From: Thermoplasmata archaeon
GTDB lineage: Archaea; Thermoplasmatota; Thermoplasmata; Lutacidiplasmatales; UBA184
Reading direction: 5' to 3'
DNA: 7,552 bases
Assembly: GCA_030039715.1 (NCBI GenBank)
Contig: JASHVA010000059.1
Location: 1-7,552 of the forward strand
Below, piece by piece: positions 1-5,982 of the stretch. The stretch's first letter is position 1. Each line of letters begins with the position of its first letter. The notes beneath the pieces were generated by a model. The model did not search any database. It was not told where the DNA came from and worked only from the letters and a program-made list of their open reading frames with translations. Made by a program: the position numbers and the translations under genes.

Positions 1-725
1 CGCGCGTGCTCTCGTTCTCGGGCTACGCGATGCCGACGTTCCTCCTCGCGTCGTTATTGCTGATGGGCGTCGTCATCCTGATCGGGACCGTCTCTCCCGA
101 CCATTACACGACCTACAGCCCGTGGTGCCCCGGCGGCACGGCGATGTTCACCGAGTTCTACGGTTCCTGGCCTCAGCCCGACTGTTTCGGCTTAAGCGGG
201 TACCCTTCGTGGATCGTGAACGGCATCAACACGCTGCCGACCGGGTTCCCGACGGTCGACGCGTTGATCCACGGCCAGGGCTGGCTCGCGGTCGATACCA
301 TCGTCCGGATGATCCTCCCCGCGCTCGCCATCGCGTTCGGGTCGATCGCGGTGCTGCTGCGGTTCGTCCGCAACAGCATGCTCGAAGTGATGAACCTCGA
401 CTTCGTCCGAACCGCTCGGGCGGAAGGGATCCCTCAACGTACGGTCGTCTCACGGCATGCCGGACGGAACTCCCTCAACGTCACGATCACCGTCCTCGGG
501 ATCACGTTCGCCTTCTTCATCGGAGGGTTCCCCGTGATCGAGTACGTGTTCCACCTGAACGGGATCGGTCTCATCCTCGCGTACTCCATCCAGCCGACGC
601 CGGGCACGGTGGACTTCGGCCTCATCTTTGGCACGACGTTGCTGTTCACGTTCATCATCGTGTTCGCGAACATCATCGTCGACATCCTCTACGCGTACCT
701 CGACCCCCGGGTCCGGTTGGGCTAG
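1..725 (+). CDS. dppB: Peptide/nickel ABC transporter permease, DppB/OppB family (5' partial)
   Basis: One of the two membrane subunits of a Dpp/Opp-type importer; it forms half of the channel with DppC. The reading frame is open from base 3, and the GTG at 6 is internal, not the start: the visible 239 residues begin at the third membrane helix of a family that usually has about 310-340 residues and six helices. Residues are counted from base 6. Helix 3 is about 9-29, followed by a long extracytoplasmic loop (30-100), a helix at about 103-120, the cytoplasmic EAA coupling loop (about 126-156, with DFVRTARAEG), and two more helices at about 160-185 and 207-228. It ends in the family tail YLDPRVRLG. 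The loop at 30-100 looks longer than usual and holds the only two cysteines, 41 and 60. The stop lies 4 bases before dppC, so the two are probably translationally coupled. Family assignment is firm; substrate is not known. Confidence 0.93.
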   Translation, partial: RVLSFSGYAMPTFLLASLLLMGVVILIGTVSPDHYTTYSPWCPGGTAMFTEFYGSWPQPDCFGLSGYPSWIVNGINTLPTGFPTVDALIHGQGWLAVDTIVRMILPALAIAFGSIAVLLRFVRNSMLEVMNLDFVRTARAEGIPQRTVVSRHAGRNSLNVTITVLGITFAFFIGGFPVIEYVFHLNGIGLILAYSIQPTPGTVDFGLIFGTTLLFTFIIVFANIIVDILYAYLDPRVRLG

Positions 726-729
726 ACCG

Positions 730-1929
730 ATGACGTTCGACACTCCGACCCCGGGTTCCCCGACGGACGGCTCGAGCACTTCACCGTCCTCGCTCCGGAC
801 GGCGTCAACCCCCGGCGGGAGCGGCCGGCGGCCCAACCCTCGCATTGCCCAGTGGAAGCGGACCTGGTACTTCCTGCGCGGCAACACGCTCGCGCTGATC
901 GGCCTCGGGATCGTCATCCTGATCGTGGGGGTCGCGCTGTACGCCGGCATCTTCTCGCACGTCAGCTGGGACGCCCTGACCGAGTACTGCGGCACGAACC
1001 AGGTCGACGGCGGCGCGTCGACCTGCTCGCTCGGCTTCCCGACGATCTGTACGTATCCGGCCGGTTCTCCGCCGCCCGCGCCGGGCTGTTACCAGACCCC
1101 CGCCGGTAATCCATCCGACGTCCCACCTACATGGTCGATCCATCCGTTCGCCACCGGGCCATTGCCGATGGGAGCGTTGACGATCAACCCGGACGCCCAG
1201 TACTTCTTCAACACGTACGACGGCATGTTGCGTGGTTCGGACTGGTCGCTGATCATCTCGGTCTCCGTGGTCGGTACGGGCGCCCTGATCGGCCTCTTCG
1301 TGGGCGCGCTCTCGGGCTACATGGGGGGAGTGATCGACGAGACGATCATGCGCCTCGTCGACACCTTCCTCTCGATCCCGCAGATTCTCTTCGTCATCAT
1401 CTTCGTGGCCGTGATCTCCGAGATCCATCCGCGGCTCTTTGGGCTCGACGCCACGGGCTCGGCGGTGCTGACGCTCATCATCGGTTTCATCATCATCTGG
1501 TGGCCGTTCTACGCGCGCGTCGTCCGGGGTCAGGTGCTCGTGGTGCGCGAGCAGAAGTACGTGGAGGCGGCCCACGCGAGCGGCGCCGGTAGCGGTCGCA
1601 CCATCTTACGGCACATCGTGCCGAACAGCGTCTACCCCGTCTTCATCCAGATGTCGCTCGACGTGGGAACGGTCCCGCTCTTCCTCGGCGTCCTCGTCTA
1701 CCTGGGCTTCAAGATCTTCTCGAACCCGTACTTCCCCGAATGGGGATCGATCTCGGCGCTCTCGGTCTCCAACCTCCAAGGCTTCCTCGAGACCTGCCAG
1801 GTCGGCGCCTGCGTGATCCCGTGGTGGCAGATCTTCTTCCCGGGCCTCGCGCTCTTCCTGTACGCTATCAGCGTGAACTTCCTCTCCGACGGGCTGCGCG
1901 ACGCGTTGGACCCGCGGCTCCGGAGGTAG
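730..1929 (+). CDS. dppC: Peptide/nickel ABC transporter permease, DppC/OppC family
   Basis: Second membrane subunit of the importer, 399 residues against roughly 280-320 for the family. I chose ATG 730, 4 bases after the dppB stop; in-frame codons farther upstream lie inside dppB. Residues 1-40 are a Pro/Ser/Thr/Gly-rich cytoplasmic tail. The family start (WKRTWYFLRGNTLALIG, 42-58) leads into helix 1 (about 53-74). A large extracytoplasmic loop follows (75-171), then helices at about 172-196, 213-231 and 244-262, the cytoplasmic EAA loop (about 267-300, with EQKYVEAAHASGAG), helix 5 (303-328), a second outer loop (329-365) and helix 6 (367-386). It ends in the hallmark LSDGLRDALDPRLRR. The usual GTDxxGRD motif after helix 1 is degenerate (HPFATGPLPMG, 138-148). 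All six cysteines (87, 99, 107, 120, 356, 361) fall in outer loops. No clear ribosome binding site is seen, which fits coupling to dppB. Confidence 0.95.
   Translation: MTFDTPTPGSPTDGSSTSPSSLRTASTPGGSGRRPNPRIAQWKRTWYFLRGNTLALIGLGIVILIVGVALYAGIFSHVSWDALTEYCGTNQVDGGASTCSLGFPTICTYPAGSPPPAPGCYQTPAGNPSDVPPTWSIHPFATGPLPMGALTINPDAQYFFNTYDGMLRGSDWSLIISVSVVGTGALIGLFVGALSGYMGGVIDETIMRLVDTFLSIPQILFVIIFVAVISEIHPRLFGLDATGSAVLTLIIGFIIIWWPFYARVVRGQVLVVREQKYVEAAHASGAGSGRTILRHIVPNSVYPVFIQMSLDVGTVPLFLGVLVYLGFKIFSNPYFPEWGSISALSVSNLQGFLETCQVGACVIPWWQIFFPGLALFLYAISVNFLSDGLRDALDPRLRR
1922..1927 (+). promoter_or_regulatory. Ribosome binding site of dppD
   Basis: GGAGGT overlaps the last codons of dppC and sits 12 bases before ATG 1940. 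It matches the archaeal/bacterial anti-Shine-Dalgarno core, with slightly long spacing. It supports ATG 1940 as the dppD start even though that start adds about 35 residues before the conserved ATPase domain. Confidence 0.6.
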
Positions 1930-1939
1930 GGATCTCGGT

Positions 1940-3550
1940 ATGGCGTCGGGCACACTCCCCCAACCCCTCGTTCCCCCAGCGGAGGAACTGCCGCCGCTCG
2001 CGGAAGAGCCTCCGGCGGTCAAGGAGCCCGGGTCCGGGGACGAGGTCCTGACGGTCCAGGACCTGCGGACGTACTTCTACACGTACGACGGCGTCGTGAA
2101 GGCGCTCGACGGCGTGACGTTCAAGATCCGCCGGGGCGAGACGACGGGCCTCGTCGGGGAGACCGGTTGCGGGAAGAGCGTCACGGCGTTCTCCGTGACG
2201 CGCCTCGTCGCCGACCCGCCGGGCCGGATCATGAGCGGCAAGGTCCTCTTCGACGGCGCGAACCTCCTCTGGCGGCTCGAGACCGAGGCGAAGTTCACGC
2301 CGGTCCCCGGCACGCCGCGCGTGAAGGTGAAGCGGTCGTTCCGACGGGTCAAGGCGGCCGACACGCGCATGACCGCCATCCGCGGGCGTCGGATCGCGAT
2401 GATCTTCCAGGAGCCGTCGCAGGCGATGAACCCGGTCTTCTCGATCTCGAACCAGCTCGGGGAGGTGCTCCTGCTCCACCGCGGCGCCGAGATCATCGAC
2501 CGGATGCTCGGGGTGACCCCCGATGCTCCCGAGGTCGACGCGGCGCTCGACGGGGTCGTGAACGCGACCGCGAAGCGCCAGCGCGAGGAGCTGATCGTCG
2601 CGGCGAAGCGGCTCGGCGAGGTGACGAAGTCCGAGACGTTCGGAACCGAGGCCTACCACACCGCCCGCGCCGCGCCACCGGGCACGGACGACCTCAAGCC
2701 GCGGCTCCTGGCCGCGCTCCGCCGGCACCGGATCGGCTCGACGCAGAAGCGGTACCTCGCCTACCGCCGCCGGCTCTGGCAGTTGCAGCAGGGACTCCTC
2801 GACGTCTACGTCGACGAGATGCGCTCGGAGACACCGAAGAACGGCCCCCGTCGCGCCCTGCAGCGGAAGATCTTCCTCGAGCGCCTCAAGCACTTCTACT
2901 ACGGGCTCTGGGGGATCCGGTCGCGGATCCAGCGGCCGCTCAACAACGAGACGTTCTGGGCGACCGTCCGCCTCCTCGAGGGCGTCTCGATCGCGAACCC
3001 GGCGCAGGTGGCGCGCGGCTTCCCGCACGAGCTCTCGGGCGGCATGCTGCAGCGCGTGATGATCGCGATGGCGCTCTCCTCCGAGCCGGACGTGCTGATC
3101 GCGGACGAGCCGACGACGGCGCTCGACGTCACGATCCAGGCCCAGATCCTCGAGCTGATGCGGGACCTGAAGGAGCGCGTCGGCACCTCGATCCTCCTGA
3201 TCACCCACGACCTCGCGGTGATCGCGGAGGTCGCCGACCGCGTCTGCGTGATGTACGCCGGACAGATCGTGGAGCAGGGCCCGGTCTCGGAGGTGTTCCG
3301 CCAGCCGCTCCACCCGTACGCGCAGGGGCTCCTCGCGTCGATCCCCCGGTTCGACCAGCCGGACAAGGAGCTCCAGTCGATCCCGGGCTCGGTGCCGAAC
3401 CTGATCACGCCGCCGACCGGCTGCCGCTTCCACCCTCGATGCCCCCACGCGATGCCCGTCTGCAAGGGAGAGCGACCGCCGATGACGGTGGAAGGCCCGG
3501 ATCACACCGTCGCGTGCTATTTATACACGGGGCCGGTCGCGGCCGAGTAG
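1940..3550 (+). CDS. dppD: Peptide/nickel ABC transporter ATPase, DppD/OppD family, with large insertions
   Basis: Cytoplasmic ATPase that pairs with DppF to drive the DppBC channel. At 536 residues it is far longer than the usual 320-350. Residues 1-35 are a Pro/Glu-rich leader. The nucleotide-binding domain has Walker A GETGCGKS (73-80), Q-loop Q157 in FQEP, signature LSGGM (365-369), Walker B with D389 and E390 in IADEP, D-loop ALD (394-396) and H-loop H423. The C-terminal oligopeptide-transporter domain (about 440-530) carries C495, C501, C508 and C526, the pattern tied to a 4Fe-4S cluster in DppD-type proteins. The extra length is one insert of about 28 residues near 112-142 and one of about 150 near 180-345, between Q-loop and signature. 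The big insert is rich in Arg, Lys, Leu and aromatic residues and looks helical; I do not recognise it. All catalytic residues are present, so this should be an active ATPase. It starts 10 bases after dppC. Confidence 0.95.
   Translation: MASGTLPQPLVPPAEELPPLAEEPPAVKEPGSGDEVLTVQDLRTYFYTYDGVVKALDGVTFKIRRGETTGLVGETGCGKSVTAFSVTRLVADPPGRIMSGKVLFDGANLLWRLETEAKFTPVPGTPRVKVKRSFRRVKAADTRMTAIRGRRIAMIFQEPSQAMNPVFSISNQLGEVLLLHRGAEIIDRMLGVTPDAPEVDAALDGVVNATAKRQREELIVAAKRLGEVTKSETFGTEAYHTARAAPPGTDDLKPRLLAALRRHRIGSTQKRYLAYRRRLWQLQQGLLDVYVDEMRSETPKNGPRRALQRKIFLERLKHFYYGLWGIRSRIQRPLNNETFWATVRLLEGVSIANPAQVARGFPHELSGGMLQRVMIAMALSSEPDVLIADEPTTALDVTIQAQILELMRDLKERVGTSILLITHDLAVIAEVADRVCVMYAGQIVEQGPVSEVFRQPLHPYAQGLLASIPRFDQPDKELQSIPGSVPNLITPPTGCRFHPRCPHAMPVCKGERPPMTVEGPDHTVACYLYTGPVAAE
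3518..3525 (+). promoter_or_regulatory. Possible archaeal TATA box inside the end of dppD
   Basis: TATTTATA is an AT-only octamer in otherwise very GC-rich DNA. It is encoded by the dppD codons TAT-TTA-TAC (Tyr-Leu-Tyr), and TAT and TTA are seldom used in this window. A start site about 26 bases downstream, near 3548, would give a leader of about 25 bases before dppF ATG 3573. That leader would contain the purine run GGGGGAA (3557-3563), a weak ribosome binding site. It could give dppF and the next gene an internal promoter. No clear BRE was seen, and chance remains possible. Confidence 0.35.
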
Positions 3551-3572
3551 CCGGTCGGGGGAAGCCGATTCG

Positions 3573-4769
3573 ATGGAATCCGAGACGGCCCCGACGGTTC
3601 TTGCGGTTCGAAACCTCCGAAAGCATTTCCCGATCAAGGGCGGCCTCCTCTCGACGCAGATCGGCGCCGTGCGGGCGGTCGACGGCGTCAGCTTCGACAT
3701 CCATCAGGGCGAGACCGTCGGGCTCGTGGGCGAATCCGGCTGCGGCAAGACGACCGTCGGGCGCCTGTTGCTCCGGCTGATCGGCCCGACGGGCGGGCAC
3801 ACGTTCTACCGGCCGCCCGACGAGGATCTGCGGAAGATCGACCGGCTCTACACGACGCTCCGTCCGTTCGCGAACCAGATCGACGACGGCCGCCGCGTGC
3901 TCTCGCCGAAGGCCAAGGAGGCGCTCGCCCAGCTCGACGTCCTCGCGAACGACTACTCGCTCTACCGGAAGTCGCGGCGGGAGATGCACGAGCTGCGGGG
4001 GAAGCTCCAGATCGTCTTCCAGGACCCGTTCAGTTCCCTGAGCCCCCGGATGCTGGTCCGCGACATCATCTCCGAGCCGCTCGCGATCCACCACCAGGGC
4101 ACGCGGGCCGAGCGGTACCGGCGGGCCGCGGACCTCCTGCGGCAGGTCGGCCTCAACCCCGAGCACGAGTGGCGGTTCCCGCACGAGTTCTCGGGCGGGC
4201 AGCGCCAGCGGATCGGCATCGCGCGCGCGCTCGCGCTCCGACCGGACTTCATCGTGCTCGACGAGCCGACGAGCGCGCTCGACGTCTCGGTGCAGGCGCA
4301 GATCCTCAACATCCTGCGCCAGCTCCAGCGCGAGCAGCAGCTCTCGTACCTGTTCATCTCCCACCACCTGTCGGTCGTGCGCGCCGTCAGCCAGAACGTC
4401 GTCGTGATGTACCTCGGCCGGGTCGTCGAGCGCGCGCCGACCGACCAGCTCTTCGCGCGGCCGATGCACCCGTACACGCAGGCGCTCCTCTCCGCGATCC
4501 CGATCCCCGATCCGGCGCTGAAGCGCGAGCGGATCGTGCTCCGCGGGGACGTCCCGAGCCCCGCGGCGCCTCCCTCCGGATGCCACTTCCACACGCGCTG
4601 CCCGGCCGTGATGCCGGTCTGCTCGAAGGTCGACCCGCCGCTCATCGAGGTGCGGCCCGACCACTTCGTCGCCTGCCACCTCTACCCCGAGGCGATCGCC
4701 CGGCCGCCGCCGGAGACCGCCCCCGCGCCGCCGCCGTTCGAGGCCCCGCTCGAGCCGGCCGCCTCGTAG
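3573..4769 (+). CDS. dppF: Peptide/nickel ABC transporter ATPase, DppF/OppF family, with insertion
   Basis: Second cytoplasmic ATPase of the importer, forming the heterodimer with DppD. It has 398 residues, about 60-70 more than usual. Seen in order: Walker A GESGCGKT (53-60), Q-loop Q150 in VFQDPFSSLSPRM, signature FSGGQ (206-210), Walker B D230 and E231 in VLDEP, D-loop ALD (235-237) and H-loop H264. The C-terminal oligopeptide-transporter domain has C337, C343, C350 and C368, with the same spacing as in DppD (5, 6 and 17 residues between), so it probably binds an iron-sulfur cluster. Spacing from Walker A to Q-loop is about 89 residues against about 45 normally; the extra part lies near 84-133 and looks helical and charged. 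The last 25 residues are Pro/Ala-rich and probably disordered. The FSGGQ-type signature, against LSGGM in the neighbour, supports the F rather than the D assignment. ATG 3573 lies 22 bases after the dppD stop. Confidence 0.95.
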   Translation: MESETAPTVLAVRNLRKHFPIKGGLLSTQIGAVRAVDGVSFDIHQGETVGLVGESGCGKTTVGRLLLRLIGPTGGHTFYRPPDEDLRKIDRLYTTLRPFANQIDDGRRVLSPKAKEALAQLDVLANDYSLYRKSRREMHELRGKLQIVFQDPFSSLSPRMLVRDIISEPLAIHHQGTRAERYRRAADLLRQVGLNPEHEWRFPHEFSGGQRQRIGIARALALRPDFIVLDEPTSALDVSVQAQILNILRQLQREQQLSYLFISHHLSVVRAVSQNVVVMYLGRVVERAPTDQLFARPMHPYTQALLSAIPIPDPALKRERIVLRGDVPSPAAPPSGCHFHTRCPAVMPVCSKVDPPLIEVRPDHFVACHLYPEAIARPPPETAPAPPPFEAPLEPAAS

Positions 4770-4775
4770 CCGACC

Positions 4776-4784
4776 GGAGGAGGG
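4776..4784 (+). promoter_or_regulatory. Ribosome binding site of the 155-residue membrane protein
   Basis: GGAGGAGGG runs up to ATG 4785, with the GGAGG core ending 4 bases before the start. It is the strongest such site in the window and decides the start of the small membrane protein. It lies in the 15-base gap after dppF, which suggests co-transcription with the transporter genes. Confidence 0.65.
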
Positions 4785-5252
4785 ATGCCTCCGACCCCGG
4801 ACGACACCGGCCCCTCGCGCTTCGACGGGCCGAGCGACCCGAACGAGGCCTACGCGTTCCGCTCGCAGGCGGACCGCGTCGCGGAGGAGAAGCGCGCGGC
4901 CCTCGAGGCGCCCGACGTCCCCTGGCGGGTCTGGTGGCTCCAGTCCGGCTCCAAGTGGTACCTCGCGGTCGGCTTCCTCATCGCGGACGTGTGGATCGTC
5001 TCGCTCGGCCTCGAGCTCGGCGCGCCGGCGCTCTCGCTCGTCGGCCTCCTCGTCGCGATCTACCTCGAGTTCCTGCTGTACCGGTACCTGTACTACATCC
5101 CGCCGCTCGACGAACCGCGCCGGCGCGGCCGGTTCCGCCGGACGTGGACCCGCCCGGTCGAGTTCGGGCGGTGGACGCCGCAGGGGGCGGCGTTGCGCTC
5201 GGGGGGCGCGGTCGCTCCGGCGGAGGGCCCGGACCCGAAGGAGTTCCTCTGA
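4785..5252 (+). CDS. Small two-helix membrane protein of unknown function
   Basis: I do not recognise this 155-residue protein. The N-terminal 45 residues are acidic and polar (Asp, Glu, Pro) and likely disordered. A Trp-rich stretch (PWRVWWLQSGSKWY, 46-59) leads into two hydrophobic segments, about 59-78 and 81-104, joined by a very short turn, so they should form a helical hairpin. An Arg cluster (112-119) follows helix 2; by the positive-inside rule both ends would face the cytoplasm. The tail (130-155) is Gly/Ala/Pro-rich. There are no cysteines and no catalytic-looking motif. It sits 15 bases after dppF behind a strong ribosome binding site, so it may be a transporter accessory protein, but that rests on position only. 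Codon use matches its neighbours and the opposite-strand and other-frame alternatives are not protein-like, so I take it as a real gene. Confidence 0.78.
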   Translation: MPPTPDDTGPSRFDGPSDPNEAYAFRSQADRVAEEKRAALEAPDVPWRVWWLQSGSKWYLAVGFLIADVWIVSLGLELGAPALSLVGLLVAIYLEFLLYRYLYYIPPLDEPRRRGRFRRTWTRPVEFGRWTPQGAALRSGGAVAPAEGPDPKEFL

Positions 5253-5267
5253 GCGGAGCGCCGGCGC

Positions 5268-5274
5268 CTAAATA
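5268..5274 (+). promoter_or_regulatory. Putative archaeal TATA box for rpe-ligase
   Basis: CTAAATA is an isolated AT-rich heptamer in the 43-base gap between the membrane protein and rpe, with GC-rich DNA on both sides. Its centre is 25 bases before GTG 5296, the usual distance from an archaeal TATA box to the transcription start. The rpe transcript would then begin at or within a base or two of its start codon. I saw no convincing BRE purines just upstream. A weak GGAG at 5287-5290 is the only other candidate translation signal. Confidence 0.55.
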
Positions 5275-5295
5275 CCGGGCCGGACTGGAGCGGCC

Positions 5296-5982
5296 GTGGC
5301 GAACGGCCGACGCCGGCTCCGACTCGCCCCGTCGCTCCTGAGCGCCGATTTCGGAGCGCTCGGCGACGCCGTGCGCGCCGCCGAGGCGGGAGGGGCCGAC
5401 GCGCTGCACCTCGACGTGATGGACGGGCATTTCGTCCCGAACATCTCCTTCGGCCCGGCGCTCGTCGCCGCGGTGCGCGCGCGGACGCGGCTCCCGCTGG
5501 ACGTCCACCTCATGATCACCGACCCGCTCCGATACCTCGAGCCGTTCCAGAAGGCGGGCGGGGACACGCTCGTCTTCCACATCGAGTCGGGCTCCGACCC
5601 GAAGGAGGTGGTGCGACGGGCGCGCGCGCTCGGCGTCGCGGTCGGGGGCGCGGTGAAGCCCGAGACGCCGCTCGCCTCGCTCGACCCGATCTTCGACGAG
5701 CTCGACCAGGTCCTCGTGATGAGCGTCCACCCGGGATTCTCCGGACAGGAGTTCCTACCGGACGTCGTGCCGAAGATCCGGGCGGCGCGCGCCCGCATCG
5801 ACCGGGACGGACGGGCGACCGACCTCTCCGTCGACGGCGGGGTCACGGCGTCGACCGGCCGCGTGGCGGCGGAGGCCGGCGCCCGGTTCTTCGTCTGCGG
5901 GAACGCCGTCTTCGCCGGCGGGGACGTCGCGGGGAACCTGCGCCGGCTCCGGGCGGCGGTGGAGGAGGGGGGCGGAGGATGA
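5296..5982 (+). CDS. rpe: Ribulose-phosphate 3-epimerase
   Basis: Interconverts D-ribulose 5-phosphate and D-xylulose 5-phosphate in the non-oxidative pentose phosphate pathway; a cytoplasmic, metal-dependent TIM-barrel enzyme. The 228 residues match the family length. Seen in order: APSLLSADF (11-19, with Ser13), HLDVMDGHFVPN (38-49, metal ligand His38 and catalytic Asp40), HLM (71-73, metal ligand His71), MSVHPGFSGQ (142-151, the flexible loop over the active site), VDGG (179-182, second catalytic acid Asp180) and CGNAVF (201-206, phosphate binding). GTG 5296 is chosen because it leaves only seven residues before the conserved first strand and sits at the right distance from the TATA-like box. 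The stop overlaps the ligase start as ATGA. A related hexulose-phosphate or allulose-phosphate epimerase is possible, but the motifs fit Rpe best. Confidence 0.93.
   Translation: MANGRRRLRLAPSLLSADFGALGDAVRAAEAGGADALHLDVMDGHFVPNISFGPALVAAVRARTRLPLDVHLMITDPLRYLEPFQKAGGDTLVFHIESGSDPKEVVRRARALGVAVGGAVKPETPLASLDPIFDELDQVLVMSVHPGFSGQEFLPDVVPKIRAARARIDRDGRATDLSVDGGVTASTGRVAAEAGARFFVCGNAVFAGGDVAGNLRRLRAAVEEGGGG
5961..5978 (+). promoter_or_regulatory. Purine-rich translation signal before the ligase start
   Basis: Two GGAGG cores lie inside the end of rpe: one at 5961-5965, 13 bases before ATG 5979, and one at 5974-5978, directly touching the ATG. Neither spacing is ideal. With the ATGA overlap, re-initiation by ribosomes finishing rpe is the likelier route. 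The repeats also encode the Glu-Glu-Gly-Gly-Gly-Gly tail of Rpe. Confidence 0.4.

Noticed and set aside
628..729. An upstream start that would lengthen dppC by 34 residues into dppB
   Set aside because: The extra residues are Arg/Ser/Thr-rich shadow sequence of dppB. ATG 730, just after the dppB stop, gives a normal operon layout.
2270..2974. The idea that DppD is a frameshifted or fused gene pair
   Set aside because: A single open frame runs through both inserts with steady codon use, and all ATPase motifs occur once and in the right order.
1868..3505. A 545-residue open frame on the minus strand opposite dppD
   Set aside because: It lies directly opposite a gene with full ABC ATPase motifs and its translation is dominated by Arg, Asp, Glu, Leu and His, as expected from GC-rich antisense DNA. 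No domain is visible.
2167..3780. A 537-residue plus-strand frame overlapping dppD and dppF
   Set aside because: It is the shifted frame of dppD, extremely rich in Arg, Ala, Pro and Asp, with no recognisable domain.
5253..5295. A terminator between the small membrane protein and rpe
   Set aside because: There is no T-rich run, which archaeal termination usually needs, and no clear hairpin; read-through cannot be excluded.
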